Source: Rhodoferax sp.
GTDB taxonomy: Bacteria > Pseudomonadota > Gammaproteobacteria > Burkholderiales > Burkholderiaceae_C
DNA: 43,056 bases
Direction of reading: 5' to 3'
NCBI GenBank assembly: GCA_013791765.1
Contig: VMTC01000057.1
Span: 1-43,056 of the forward strand
The translations under genes were made by a program, and so were the position numbers. The number at the start of each line of letters is the position of its first letter. The first letter of the stretch is position 1. The notes under the pieces were generated by a model. That model was given only the letters and a program-made list of their open reading frames with translations, searched no databases and was not told the DNA's origin. Below are positions 8,085-17,761 of the stretch, one piece after another.

Positions 8085-8309
8085 TTCTCCAAGCACCGGC
8101 CTTCGTCAAGGGTGGTGATCGATGGCGTCTTCGACGCAATCACCCTGGCGCCTGAGCAAATGCGCCCGGTGCCAGAGCTCTCTCCAACCGTCAGCAGTGA
8201 CCACCTGCCGGGCATCGGCTCAGTGGGAGATCGCATGGTGATCCTGCTTGGTATCGAAAAACTCATGACCAGCAACAACATGGGGCTGATGGCCCAGACG
8301 TTACAGTAA
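8085..8309 (+). pseudogene. cheW: cheW remnant (C-terminal part)
   Basis: In the frame ending at TAA 8307-8309, about 65 codons match the C-terminus of the chemotaxis coupling protein CheW: VIDGVFDAITLAPEQMRPVPEL, then GIGSVGDRMVILLGIEKLM. The invariant RMVILLxIEKL strand is clear. Similarity begins at about 8110. Upstream the frame meets a TAA at 8073, and the N-terminal two thirds of CheW (about 100 residues) are missing. A GTG at 8112 could start a short peptide, but it would not be a working coupling protein. It precedes the chemoreceptor gene by 71 bp, as a cheW gene might in an ancestral cheW-mcp operon. Confidence 0.75.
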
Positions 8310-8380
8310 GCCAATCATCATTGAACTGGAACCTGGTTCGGCCCGGGCCAGGTCGAACAAATATTTTTTAAGGAAGATTT

Positions 8381-10012
8381 ATGAAATTCCGCTCCAAAAT
8401 CGTCACTTTTGCGGCCATTCCGGCAATCCTATTCGTGATTGCACTGGTCAGCAGCATTGGCTCCCTGATCACGACCCGCAGCGACTTTGACGCCTACATC
8501 AAATCCGAACAGGCGGTCGAACGGGGGTTGTCGGAGATGTACGCCCAAGGACTGCAGATGGGCCAGGCCTTGCGCAACGTGATCCTCAATCCCGGCAATC
8601 CCAAGGCGTTCGACAACCTCAAGGCGGCCCAAGGCGACTTTGAGACAGCATTCGTGCAAACACAGGAGAGCGTCAAAGGCAGCCAATTTGAAGCCGCGTT
8701 CGCCCAGTTACCAGCGCTGCGCGCTGTCCAAGCCAAAGCTCAGGAAAAAGTACTCGCACTGGTTGCGGCCAACGGTGACGCGATCGCTCTGCTCAATAGC
8801 GATGAAACGCCAGCGTGGCGCGAACTGAAGGGCGAACTTCTTCAACAGAAGCAAGCGGCAGTCGACGGAGCGAAGGAGGCCTACCAACGGGTCAACGAGA
8901 AAACCGAGAGGGCCATAACGCTTTCCATCGGCCTTGCCCTGATCGCAGCGTTGACGGCAATCGGCCTAAATCTCTTAATGCTCAGGACGATGCGCAAGGA
9001 GCTTGGCGGGGACCCCGCCGATGCGCGCGAGGCTTTGTCGTACATTGCCCAGGGCGACCTTGCATCAAACATCGGGAACGTGGGTAACCCAGACAGTCTG
9101 ATGGGTGTCATGCTTCAGATGCAAGCATCATTGACCCACGTTGTCGGCACCGTGCGTCAGGGCTCCGAGAGCGTAGCCACCGCCTCTTCCGAGATCGCTC
9201 AAGGCAACCACGACCTCTCGGCCCGCACCGAACAGCAGGCCAGCGCCCTGGAAGAGACCGCCGCCTCTATGGAGGAACTCAGCTCCACCGTCAAGCAAAA
9301 CGCCGACAACGCCAAACAGGCCAACCAGCTCGCGCAGAGCGCCTCCTGCGTGGCAATCAGGGGCGGCGAAGTCGTGGGCCAGGTGGTAGAGACCATGAAA
9401 GGCATCAACGACGCCTCCAGAAAGCTCTCGGACATCATCAGCGTCATCGACGGCATCGCCTTCCAGACCAACATCCTGGCCTTGAACGCCGCAGTGGAAG
9501 CGGCAAGAGCGGGCGAGCAGGGACGCGGCTTTGCCGTGGTGGCGAGTGAAGTGCGTTCCCTGGCCGGCCGAAGTGCCGACGCTGCCAAGGAAATCAAAAC
9601 CCTGATCAACACCAGTGTGGAACGGGTCGAGCAAGGCACCGCCCTGGTCGATCAGGCCGGCGTGACCATGACCGAGGTGGTCAGCTCCATCAAACGCGTG
9701 ACCGACCTGATGGGAGAGATCAGCGCGGCGAGCAACGAGCAAAGCCAGGGGGTGAGTCAGGTGGGCGAGGCGGTCACGCAAATGGACCAGGTCACACAGC
9801 AAAACGCCGCGCTGGTGGAAGAAATGGCAGCCGCGGCTTCGAGCCTCAAATCGCAGGCGCAAGACCTGGTGCAGACCGTGGCGGTGTTCAAGCTTGGCGC
9901 CAATGAGGCGCATCAAGGCAGCGCGCTGGCAAGCAGGGCGGTCCGATCCCATCAGACTTCGCCGGTCGGCTACAAGAGCGAAGAGCGGCGCAGTCTGGCG
10001 GCGCCAGACTGA
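8381..10012 (+). CDS. Methyl-accepting chemotaxis protein
   Basis: 543-residue chemoreceptor with TM1 at about 8-30, a periplasmic four-helix-type sensor (31-178), TM2 at 180-202, a HAMP segment (about 203-255, [20 protein letters not shown]) and a long cytoplasmic coiled coil. The highly conserved hairpin tip lies at about 352-395 ([40 protein letters not shown], in two runs), where CheA and CheW bind. No C-terminal NWETF-type tether is present; the protein ends in RRSLAAPD. Good SD (AAGGAAG) before ATG 8381. The ligand is unknown. It is flanked by a cheW remnant upstream and a CZB-domain remnant downstream. Confidence 0.95.
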   Translation: MKFRSKIVTFAAIPAILFVIALVSSIGSLITTRSDFDAYIKSEQAVERGLSEMYAQGLQMGQALRNVILNPGNPKAFDNLKAAQGDFETAFVQTQESVKGSQFEAAFAQLPALRAVQAKAQEKVLALVAANGDAIALLNSDETPAWRELKGELLQQKQAAVDGAKEAYQRVNEKTERAITLSIGLALIAALTAIGLNLLMLRTMRKELGGDPADAREALSYIAQGDLASNIGNVGNPDSLMGVMLQMQASLTHVVGTVRQGSESVATASSEIAQGNHDLSARTEQQASALEETAASMEELSSTVKQNADNAKQANQLAQSASCVAIRGGEVVGQVVETMKGINDASRKLSDIISVIDGIAFQTNILALNAAVEAARAGEQGRGFAVVASEVRSLAGRSADAAKEIKTLINTSVERVEQGTALVDQAGVTMTEVVSSIKRVTDLMGEISAASNEQSQGVSQVGEAVTQMDQVTQQNAALVEEMAAAASSLKSQAQDLVQTVAVFKLGANEAHQGSALASRAVRSHQTSPVGYKSEERRSLAAPD

Positions 10013-10023
10013 GGGCAGCAGCC

Positions 10024-10302
10024 ACCCGGGATGAACCGCTTTATGCCAAAACCATCAGCTGGACAACTGTTGCGAAATGGGCAAGTGGCTGCATAGCGCG
10101 GGCGCCGCGAAATTTGGCGGCAGACCTGCATTCGTGGGTCTCATCGACTTGCATCAGGCATTTCATCTTGAATGCGGGAAAGTTGCCACAACGGTCAACC
10201 AGGGGGATGGCGCGCAAGCAAAACAGATGCTTGAAAGCGACACCGGCTTTTCCCAAGCCTCCAACGAATCCAGCCGCTTGATTATTCAGCTCAAGGGTTG
10301 GC
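10024..10302 (+). pseudogene. Remnant of a CZB (chemoreceptor zinc-binding) domain
   Basis: From about 10062 the frame through 10077 reads LDNCCEMGKWLHSAG, then LIDLHQAFHLECGKVATTV, then GFSQASNESSRLIIQLKGW. This is the C-terminal half of a CZB domain, with its Cys-x-x-GKW and HxxFH metal-binding motifs. Just upstream, a different frame reads AKTIS, the segment that normally precedes DNCC in this family. The two join only if one base is restored near 10057-10062, so a frameshift is present. There is no start codon and no proper stop; the frame runs on into sequence antisense to recG. It follows the MCP stop closely, so it may come from a CZB-containing receptor or cyclase. Confidence 0.65.
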
Positions 10303-12438
10303 TCAGGCCTTCAAGAACTCCGCCTTACCCCCGAGCCAACGCAACACGTGTTTTTCGGCCAGCGCCGGATGTTGATCGAGCATCAGGGGCGCCAGCCGAC
10401 GCGCCCAGGCCAACAGCGCGCCGTCCAGCGCCAGATCGGCGAAACGCAACATGGCGGCACCGGACTGGCGCGCGCCCAAAAATTCACCGGGGCCGCGAAT
10501 CTCCAGGTCGCGCCGGGCAATTTCAAAGCCATCGTTGCTCTCGGCCATGGCCTTGAGGCGTGCGCGCGCGGTCTCGCTCAGGCGCGGCGCGTCGCCGGTG
10601 GAATACAGCAGCACGCAGGCCGAGGCCGCCGCGCCACGCCCGACGCGCCCGCGCAGCTGGTGCAGCTGCGACAGGCCAAAGCGCTCGGCGTGCTCGATCA
10701 CCATCAAGCTGGCATTGGGCACGTCCACACCCACCTCGATCACCGTGGTGCTGACCAGCAGCCCCATCTGGCCAGCGGTAAAAAGGCTCATCACCGCCTT
10801 TTTCTCGGCCACAGCCATGCGCGAATGCAGCAGGCCGACCATGACGCCGGGCAAGGCGGCGCTCAACTGGGCATGGGTCTCGGTGGCGTTGCTCAAATCG
10901 AGCGCCTCGCTCTCTTCAATCAAGGGGCAGACCCAGTAGATTTGCCGCCCCGCCTCAAGCTGAGCGCAGATGCGCGCAATCACCTCGTCGCGCCGCGCCT
11001 CGTTCACCACTTTGGTGATGATGGGCGTGCGCCCGGGTGGCAATTCATCAATCGTGGAGACATCCAGATCGGCGTAGTAGCTCATTGCCAGCGTGCGCGG
11101 AATCGGGGTGGCGGTCATCATGAGCAGATGCGGCTCAACCTCGACCGTTCGGGCTGAGCTTGTCGAAGCCGCTGCCCCTTCGACCGGCTCATCATGAACG
11201 GTTGGCGCCGTCAACTTGCTGCGCAAAGCCAGTCGCTGCGCCACGCCAAAGCGGTGCTGCTCATCGATGATGGCCAGCGCCAGGTTTTTGAACACCACCT
11301 TATCCTGAATCACGGCGTGCGTGCCAATCACCAGGCCCGCTTCGCCGCTGGCGATCAGCGCCAGCATCTCGCGCCGTTCCCGGGCCTTTTGGCTGCCGGT
11401 GAGCCAGGCGGTCTTGATGCCCAGAGGCTCCAGCCAGCTCACCAGCTTCGCAAAATGCTGCGTCGCCAGAATCTCGGTCGGCGCCATCAGCGCGCACTGC
11501 CAACCGGCATCGATGCAAATCGCCGCCGCGAGTGCCGCCACCACCGTTTTGCCCGAACCGACATCGCCCTGCAAGAGCCGGTGCATCGGCACCGGGCGCG
11601 CCAGGTCGTGGGCTATTTCTGAGCTGACGCGGCGCTGGGCGGGCGTGAGTTGAAACGGCAGTGCCGCCAGCAGACCTTCATGCAGGGCGCCCAGGGCCAG
11701 CACGGGCGCGCGTAAGCGCGCGCGGGCGCGCTTGGCCTGCAGTTGCGACAACTGCTGCGCCAGCAGTTCCTCTGCTTTGAGCCGCTGCCAGGCCGGGTGG
11801 CTGTGATCCTGCAAGGTCACAAGCGCCACATCGGGCGTCGGATTATGCAAAAATAAGAGCGCCTCACGTAGATTCCACGTGGGCTGCAGCCAGATTTCAT
11901 ATAAATTGTTAAGCGGTACGGTGTCTGACAGTTCAGCCCGCGACAGGCCGCCCTGCACGGCCCGGCGCAGGTAGGCCTGCGGCAAGCCCGCCACCGTGGG
12001 GTAGACCGGCGTCAGCGCCACCGCCAATTCACCACCGGCAGGGTGAAACGCCGGGTGCATCATCGTCAAACCATTAAAGCCATCCTTGATCTCGCCGCGC
12101 GCCCTGATCCGCTGGCCCACCGCCAGGGCCTTTTGGCTGCTGGGGTAAAAGGTGAAAAATCGCAGCAAGCAGGTGTCCGTGCCGTCGTCCAGTGTCACCA
12201 GCAGTTGGCGGTGGCCGCTGATCTTGACCTCGCAATGCGTCACCACACCCTCGATCTGCGCGACCTCGCCCGCACGCACCTCGCTCAGACGCTGGAGGCG
12301 GGTTTCGTCCTCGTAGCGCAGCGGCAGGTGCAACGCCAGGTCGATGGCGCGCTCCAGGCCGAGCTTGCGCAGCGCTTTTTGCGGGCCACTCAAGGGCTTG
12401 GGCAGTGATTTAGATGGTTCGCGCGGTGCGTCAGTCAT
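10303..12438 (-). CDS. recG: ATP-dependent DNA helicase RecG
   Basis: 711 residues (E. coli RecG has 693). This superfamily 2 helicase remodels stalled replication forks and branch-migrates Holliday junctions. An N-terminal OB/wedge domain (about 1-250) is followed by Walker A GDVGSGKT (291-298), APTEILATQHF, DEQH (392-395), TATPIP (442-447), and C-terminal motifs ending STTVIEVGVDVPNA and QLRGRVGRG. Between DEQH and TATPIP it carries about 20-25 extra residues (about 409-434, TVHDEPVEGAAASTSSARTV) encoded by a REP-like palindrome at 11144-11202. The frame stays open, so the protein is probably full length. The insertion lies in a loop region before motif III. Confidence 0.95.
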   Translation of the reverse strand: MTDAPREPSKSLPKPLSGPQKALRKLGLERAIDLALHLPLRYEDETRLQRLSEVRAGEVAQIEGVVTHCEVKISGHRQLLVTLDDGTDTCLLRFFTFYPSSQKALAVGQRIRARGEIKDGFNGLTMMHPAFHPAGGELAVALTPVYPTVAGLPQAYLRRAVQGGLSRAELSDTVPLNNLYEIWLQPTWNLREALLFLHNPTPDVALVTLQDHSHPAWQRLKAEELLAQQLSQLQAKRARARLRAPVLALGALHEGLLAALPFQLTPAQRRVSSEIAHDLARPVPMHRLLQGDVGSGKTVVAALAAAICIDAGWQCALMAPTEILATQHFAKLVSWLEPLGIKTAWLTGSQKARERREMLALIASGEAGLVIGTHAVIQDKVVFKNLALAIIDEQHRFGVAQRLALRSKLTAPTVHDEPVEGAAASTSSARTVEVEPHLLMMTATPIPRTLAMSYYADLDVSTIDELPPGRTPIITKVVNEARRDEVIARICAQLEAGRQIYWVCPLIEESEALDLSNATETHAQLSAALPGVMVGLLHSRMAVAEKKAVMSLFTAGQMGLLVSTTVIEVGVDVPNASLMVIEHAERFGLSQLHQLRGRVGRGAAASACVLLYSTGDAPRLSETARARLKAMAESNDGFEIARRDLEIRGPGEFLGARQSGAAMLRFADLALDGALLAWARRLAPLMLDQHPALAEKHVLRWLGGKAEFLKA
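11144..11202. repeat. REP-like palindromic repeat inside the recG frame
   Basis: Two arms face each other: CCGTTCGGGCTGAGCTTGTC at 11145-11164, continuing GAAG, and CTTCGACCGGCTCATCATGA followed by ACGG at 11178-11201. The outer CCGTTC, the TGAGC/GCTCA core and GTCGAAG/CTTCGAC all pair. I recognise the TTCG-GCTGAGCTTGTCGAAG core as a widely dispersed intergenic repeat of Comamonadaceae and other proteobacteria. Here it sits in frame within a coding sequence. It matches the extra peptide in RecG. Confidence 0.75.
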
Positions 12439-12474
12439 GGCTGGATTCTGCCCGCACGAATGGACGGCTGCCTG

Positions 12475-14079
12475 CTATCTCGGCTGTACGTCGCTCGGCG
12501 TGGCCATGGTGGCGTCGAAGAAGCGCCATGTATTCTTCCCGGCGGCCTTGGCGCTGTACATGGCGGCATCTGCCTGCTTGATCAGATCAGCGGGCGTCAG
12601 TGCGTCTGCGGGGAACAGGGCAATGCCGATCGAGCAGCCGATCTGGATCCCGTTGCCCTGCAACTGCATCGGCCCAGCCAGGGACTCAACCACATGCAGG
12701 GCAATCGAGGCGACTTCGTCCTGGTTGGCCGGATTATTGAGTGCGATTACGAACTCGTCGCCACCGAGGCGCGCCACTGTGTCGGACTGTCGCACCAGCG
12801 CCTGCAGCCGCTGGGCCACCACGCGCAGCAACTCGTCCCCGACCTCGTGACCGAACTGGTCGTTGACGACCTTGAATCCGTCCAGATCAAGGAACAGCAC
12901 CGCCAGGCTGAAGCGTTCCCGCTGCGCGATGGCGATCTGCTGGCCCAGCCGCTCCAGCAGCAAGAAGCGATTGGGCAGTTCGGTCAGGGCGTCATGAAAA
13001 GCCAGGTGGCGCAGGTATTCATCCTTGCGCCACAGGTCGGTGATGTCGCTGAACACCGCGACATAGCGCAGCGGCCCGCCGTCGGCGCTCAAGATCATGG
13101 AAATGGTGATCCGCTCCAGAAAGATATCGCCGCTCTTGCGCCGGTTCCAGATATCGCCCTTCCAGCGTCCGTTGGTCTTGATGCTGTCCCACATGGCCAC
13201 ATAAAACGCGCGGTCATGCCGGTTCGATCTGAGTAGGCGCGGTGTCTGCCCAACGGCTTCGGCGGCCGAGTAGCCGGTGATTTCGACAAAGGCCGGGTTC
13301 ACCGCCAGGATGACCCCGTCGGCGTCGGTGACGGTGATGCCTTCGACCGTATTGGCGTAGACGCTGGCGGCCAGTTCGAGTTGCGCCTGCGCCTCCTTGA
13401 GTTCCGTCACCTCGCCGGCCAGCGTGACGAATCCATTGACGACGCCATGGGCGTCGATGTCCGGGATGTAGTTGCCCAGGATGTAACCCACGCCGCCGCC
13501 GGCTTTGGCGAGCGTGCGCTGAAAACGTTGCGTCTCGCCCGCCAGAACGCCCCGGATATGGGGCTCGTTAAGTGCATACAGTTGCTCCCCCACCAAATCC
13601 CGCATGTGGGTGCCGATGAGCTCCCCGGGATGTTTGCCAAACCACGCCAGATAAGCCTGGTTGGCGAAGCGGCAGCGCAAGTCCCGGTCCCAGTAGCCAA
13701 TCATGTTGGGCGCCGCGTTGGCAATGGACCTGATGAACTGCTCGTTCCTGGCGCTGGAAAGGGCAGCTGACTGGGCCTGCTTGAGCGCCTGGTCCGCGCG
13801 GGCCTTGGCGCGATACAAGGATTCGACCATGGCGCAGACCAGCAAGCCGCCAAAGGCAAACACCGCCACCCCCAGGAAGTCCGCGGGACTCTCGATGAAC
13901 GGCTGGCCAACGAGCAGCGGCCCCAGGAGGGTGACGGCGAGGCAGGAAAGGAGCGTGGCCAGCAAACCGGCGAAAAAGCCAGCGTAGAGCGCGACCACCA
14001 GCACCGCCGGGTAAAAGGTCAACCACGCCAGATCCGTACCCAAAGACTGCAGCGGCCACACCCTCAAGGCCGCTGCCAA
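12475..14079 (-). CDS. PAS-PAS-GGDEF diguanylate cyclase with membrane N-terminus
   Basis: 534 residues from TTG 14079. Hydrophobic helices (about 16-34, 36-56, 66-84) resemble the DUF4118 sensor-kinase membrane module. PAS domains follow at about 115-225 and 236-350, then GGDEF at about 355-520 with the intact active-site motif GGDEF at 439-443. The inhibitory RxxD site (R430-D433) lies five residues before it, so it should make cyclic di-GMP under product control. No EAL domain follows. The frame continues upstream as NSLRRSWLHYLFAVVLVG, clearly the first membrane helix, yet contains no ATG, GTG or TTG there. The true start is probably a rare codon such as ATT at 14136, or the 5' end is damaged. 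It ends 37 bp before recG. Confidence 0.85.
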   Translation of the reverse strand: MAAALRVWPLQSLGTDLAWLTFYPAVLVVALYAGFFAGLLATLLSCLAVTLLGPLLVGQPFIESPADFLGVAVFAFGGLLVCAMVESLYRAKARADQALKQAQSAALSSARNEQFIRSIANAAPNMIGYWDRDLRCRFANQAYLAWFGKHPGELIGTHMRDLVGEQLYALNEPHIRGVLAGETQRFQRTLAKAGGGVGYILGNYIPDIDAHGVVNGFVTLAGEVTELKEAQAQLELAASVYANTVEGITVTDADGVILAVNPAFVEITGYSAAEAVGQTPRLLRSNRHDRAFYVAMWDSIKTNGRWKGDIWNRRKSGDIFLERITISMILSADGGPLRYVAVFSDITDLWRKDEYLRHLAFHDALTELPNRFLLLERLGQQIAIAQRERFSLAVLFLDLDGFKVVNDQFGHEVGDELLRVVAQRLQALVRQSDTVARLGGDEFVIALNNPANQDEVASIALHVVESLAGPMQLQGNGIQIGCSIGIALFPADALTPADLIKQADAAMYSAKAAGKNTWRFFDATMATPSDVQPR

Positions 14080-14138
14080 ACCGACCAGGACGACCGCGAA
14101 GAGGTAGTGCAGCCAGCTGCGGCGCAGCGAATTAATAG

Positions 14139-14534
14139 TTAGCCCGCCGACTTGACCGCCAGGACGGGGCAGGACACGGAAAGCAGCAGTTCCTGGGCCA
14201 CGCTGCCCATGATGAGTTTGCCCACCGGCGAGCGTCTTCTCAGACCGATGATGAGCAGGGATGCCGGCAAAGACTCGACCAGGGCTTCAATTTCTGCGAC
14301 CGCATTCTTGCCGCGCACATACTGTTTGACCTCTGCATTGAGGCCAGTGTCTTCCAGCAATTTCTGAATTCGCTCAAAGTCTTGCACGTCTGCAAACGAG
14401 GCATCCTCTTTGGTGCCCCCTGAAGTGGCGTTGACCACCACCAGCTTTTCATTGCGACTCTGGGCAACCTCGATTCCTTTGTCCAGGGCAGCTTGACCTT
14501 CGGGACGCGGCACATAAGCGACAAGTATTGTCAT
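14139..14534 (-). CDS. Universal stress protein (UspA family)
   Basis: 131-residue single-domain USP. It begins with the family strand MTILVAYVPRPEGQAALDKG. The C-terminal part has the ATP-binding G-x2-G-x9-G(S) pattern: LLIIGLRRRSPVGKLIMGSVAQELLLSVSCPVLAVK. It is cytosolic and likely binds ATP. SD GGAGAA precedes ATG 14534. It is co-oriented with and upstream of the diguanylate cyclase gene, with only the short start region of that gene between them, so the two may be cotranscribed. Confidence 0.9.
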   Translation of the reverse strand: MTILVAYVPRPEGQAALDKGIEVAQSRNEKLVVVNATSGGTKEDASFADVQDFERIQKLLEDTGLNAEVKQYVRGKNAVAEIEALVESLPASLLIIGLRRRSPVGKLIMGSVAQELLLSVSCPVLAVKSAG

Positions 14535-14552
14535 TAAATTTCTCCGTTTGTT

Positions 14553-14574
14553 ATTAGAGACGCTATTAGACGCG
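14553..14574. promoter_or_regulatory. Tandem ATTAGA(GA)CGC repeat between usp and queA
   Basis: ATTAGAGACGCT (14553-14564) is followed at once by ATTAGACGCG (14565-14574), 19 bp upstream of the usp start codon. A tandem repeat in this divergent 180-bp region could be a regulator site. Nothing else supports this. Confidence 0.2.
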
Positions 14575-14714
14575 ATCAGGCGCCCAATCGGAACCCTACC
14601 AGGGCAGCAATACTGTCATCTCAGCGTCAAAGAGGGCAAGGACGGTGCCTTGGCCTGCGACAATCGGGCTCCTGTCGCGCCCGGGTACCGGGCCAGTCCA
14701 CCCGTTCACGCACT

Positions 14715-15797
14715 ATGCCGCACTCTTTAGCCCAGTCCACCCGCGCCTTCACCCTCAGCGACTTTGACTTCGAACTTCCCGCCGAGCTGATCGCCCAGCA
14801 CCCGGCGCCCGAGCGCAGCGCCTCAAGGCTGCTCGACAGCTCCGGCGCGAGCCCGCAGGACCTGATTTTCCGCGACCTGCCCTCGCTGCTGAAGGCGGGC
14901 GACTTGCTGGTTTTCAACGACACGCGCGTCATGAACGCCCGCCTGTTCGGCGAGAAGTCCACCGGCGGCAAGCTCGAACTTCTGGTTGAACGCGTACTGG
15001 GCGGCAACCAGGTGGCCGCACACCTGCGCGTAAGCAAAAAGCCTGAAGTGGGCGCCTCGGTGGCGCTCATCGGCGCCCCCGGCACCCACGAGAATCTGCG
15101 CGCCACGCTCTTGGGGCGCTGGCCCGATGCCAACGGTGCGATGTTTCGTTTCGTCCTCAGCAACGACGCGGGCGACGATCCGTTCACGCTGATGGCGCGC
15201 CACGGCCATGTGCCGCTGCCGCCTTACATCACGCACACCGATTCGGCTGAAGACGCTGCGCGCTACCAGACCGTATTCGCCAAAAACCCCGGCGCCGTGG
15301 CCGCGCCGACTGCCGCGTTGCATTTTGACGACAGCCTGCTCGCCGCCATCGACGCCCTGGGCGTGCAGCGCGCCTTCGTCACGCTGCATGTGGGCGCAGG
15401 CACCTTCCAGCCGGTGAAGACAGAAAACATTGCCGAGCACCAGATGCACAGCGAGTGGTACGACGTGCCAGCGGCCACGCAGCAGGCGATTAGCGACTGC
15501 CGCGCGCGAGGCGGCCGCGTCATTGCCGTGGGCACCACGTCGGTACGTACACTGGAGAGTTGGGCGAAGACCGGCCAGACCACGGGCGACACCAACATTT
15601 TCATCACGCCGGGCTTTGACTTCAAAGTGGTGGACGCGCTGGTGACCAATTTTCATCTGCCCAAGTCGAGCCTGATGATGCTGGTGAGCGCGTTTGCGGG
15701 TTATGAGCCCGTGATGGCCTTGTACCGCCACGCGATGGAACAACGCTACCGCTTCTTCAGCTATGGCGACGCCATGCTGCTGGCGCGCCAGCTTTGA
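14715..15797 (+). CDS. queA: tRNA preQ1(34) S-adenosylmethionine ribosyltransferase-isomerase
   Basis: 360 residues (E. coli QueA has 356). It transfers and isomerises the ribosyl group of S-adenosylmethionine onto preQ1 in tRNA, giving epoxyqueuosine. Family blocks are present: [16 protein letters not shown] at 15-30, [18 protein letters not shown] at 62-79, [50 protein letters not shown] and the C-terminal [19 protein letters not shown]. tgt, the preceding step of the same pathway, lies 742 bp downstream on the same strand, with a VapBC pair inserted on the opposite strand between them. Confidence 0.96.
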   Translation: MPHSLAQSTRAFTLSDFDFELPAELIAQHPAPERSASRLLDSSGASPQDLIFRDLPSLLKAGDLLVFNDTRVMNARLFGEKSTGGKLELLVERVLGGNQVAAHLRVSKKPEVGASVALIGAPGTHENLRATLLGRWPDANGAMFRFVLSNDAGDDPFTLMARHGHVPLPPYITHTDSAEDAARYQTVFAKNPGAVAAPTAALHFDDSLLAAIDALGVQRAFVTLHVGAGTFQPVKTENIAEHQMHSEWYDVPAATQQAISDCRARGGRVIAVGTTSVRTLESWAKTGQTTGDTNIFITPGFDFKVVDALVTNFHLPKSSLMMLVSAFAGYEPVMALYRHAMEQRYRFFSYGDAMLLARQL

Positions 15798-15843
15798 CGC
15801 GCTCGAAAGCGCTGCAGCCAGCAGCAAAGCCTTGGCAATTGCA

Positions 15844-16218
15844 TCAGGCTTTGGCAAACCATTGCACGCCAGGCAAGCCCTGGTAGTCAATATCCTGCGT
15901 CCAGAAGGTAGCGCCTAGCTCCTGTGCCAGGCTGTACATCATGGCGTCGGCCATGGCCAAACCGTGACGCAAAGCGATGTTGGCCGCCGTGATGGCGCGC
16001 CGGTCGGTGATCTCCAGCACGCGACCGAGTCGCATCACATCCAGACACTGCGCCACCACGTCTGGCGGTACTTTGCGGCTGAGCACCTTGTGCACTTCAA
16101 ACAACGCAATCACGGGCACCACCAGCTTGTCGCGCTGTTCGATCACCGGCTTGAATTTGGGGCCATTGGCACCCGCCAGAAAAAACTCGATCCAACCCGA
16201 TGAATCAACGACGTTCAT
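15844..16218 (-). CDS. vapC: VapC-like PIN-domain toxin ribonuclease
   Basis: 124-residue PIN domain. The acidic Mg-binding residues are in place: D5 (NVVDSSGWIEFF), E41 (ALFEVHKVL), D91 (GLAMADAMMYSLA) and D109/D111 (TQDIDYQGL). VapC toxins cut tRNA or rRNA and are blocked by the cognate VapB. ATG 16218 overlaps the antitoxin stop by 4 bp (ATGA). The pair is antisense between queA and tgt, two genes often adjacent, so it looks like an insertion. Confidence 0.9.
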   Translation of the reverse strand: MNVVDSSGWIEFFLAGANGPKFKPVIEQRDKLVVPVIALFEVHKVLSRKVPPDVVAQCLDVMRLGRVLEITDRRAITAANIALRHGLAMADAMMYSLAQELGATFWTQDIDYQGLPGVQWFAKA

Positions 16219-16445
16219 TCAAACTCCCGGTCCGGCTCTTTCTCAATCTCCAGGTCAGCCGGATTCAGCTTGTATTTTTTGAGCATGCCGTAATACGCGC
16301 TCATCGGCAGCTCGGGTTTGATCACCAACTCTTGACCGCGCAATTCAAACTGGATGTGCGACCCTGCGCAGAGGCCCAGCTTGGCGCGCATGGCAGCCGG
16401 GAGCGTGACCTGCCCCTTGCTTGAAACAATGGCTTGTGCTTGCAT
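16215..16445 (-). CDS. vapB: VapB-like AbrB-fold antitoxin
   Basis: 76 residues. The N-terminal swapped-hairpin AbrB/MazE DNA-binding domain (QAIVSSKGQVTLPAAMRAKLGL, in two parts, residues 5-26) is followed by a toxin-binding tail (MSAYYGMLKKYKLN, then PADLEIEKEPDREFE). It should neutralise the PIN toxin encoded directly downstream and repress the pair. An inverted repeat just upstream is the candidate operator. Confidence 0.9.
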   Translation of the reverse strand: MQAQAIVSSKGQVTLPAAMRAKLGLCAGSHIQFELRGQELVIKPELPMSAYYGMLKKYKLNPADLEIEKEPDREFE

Positions 16446-16452
16446 ACAAATA

Positions 16453-16477
16453 TCCTTTACAAAATCCTGGTAAAGGA
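16453..16477. promoter_or_regulatory. Candidate vapBC operator (inverted repeat)
   Basis: TCCTTTAC (16453-16460) and GTAAAGGA (16470-16477) form a perfect 8-bp inverted repeat with a 9-bp spacer. It lies 8 bp upstream of the antitoxin start in locally AT-rich DNA. AbrB-fold antitoxins bind such palindromes at their own promoters. Confidence 0.5.
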
Positions 16478-16491
16478 AATCTTAATAGTAA

Positions 16492-17757
<1,266 letters not shown>

Positions 17758-17761
17758 GTTT

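Noticed and set aside
8331-8354. ACCTGG...CCAGGT stem between the cheW remnant and the chemoreceptor
   Set aside because: The 11-base loop is long and no T-run follows. It may be incidental in GC-rich DNA.
15799-15812. GCGCTCGAAAGCGC hairpin between the convergent queA and vapC genes
   Set aside because: A 5-bp stem without a U-tract is too weak to call a terminator.
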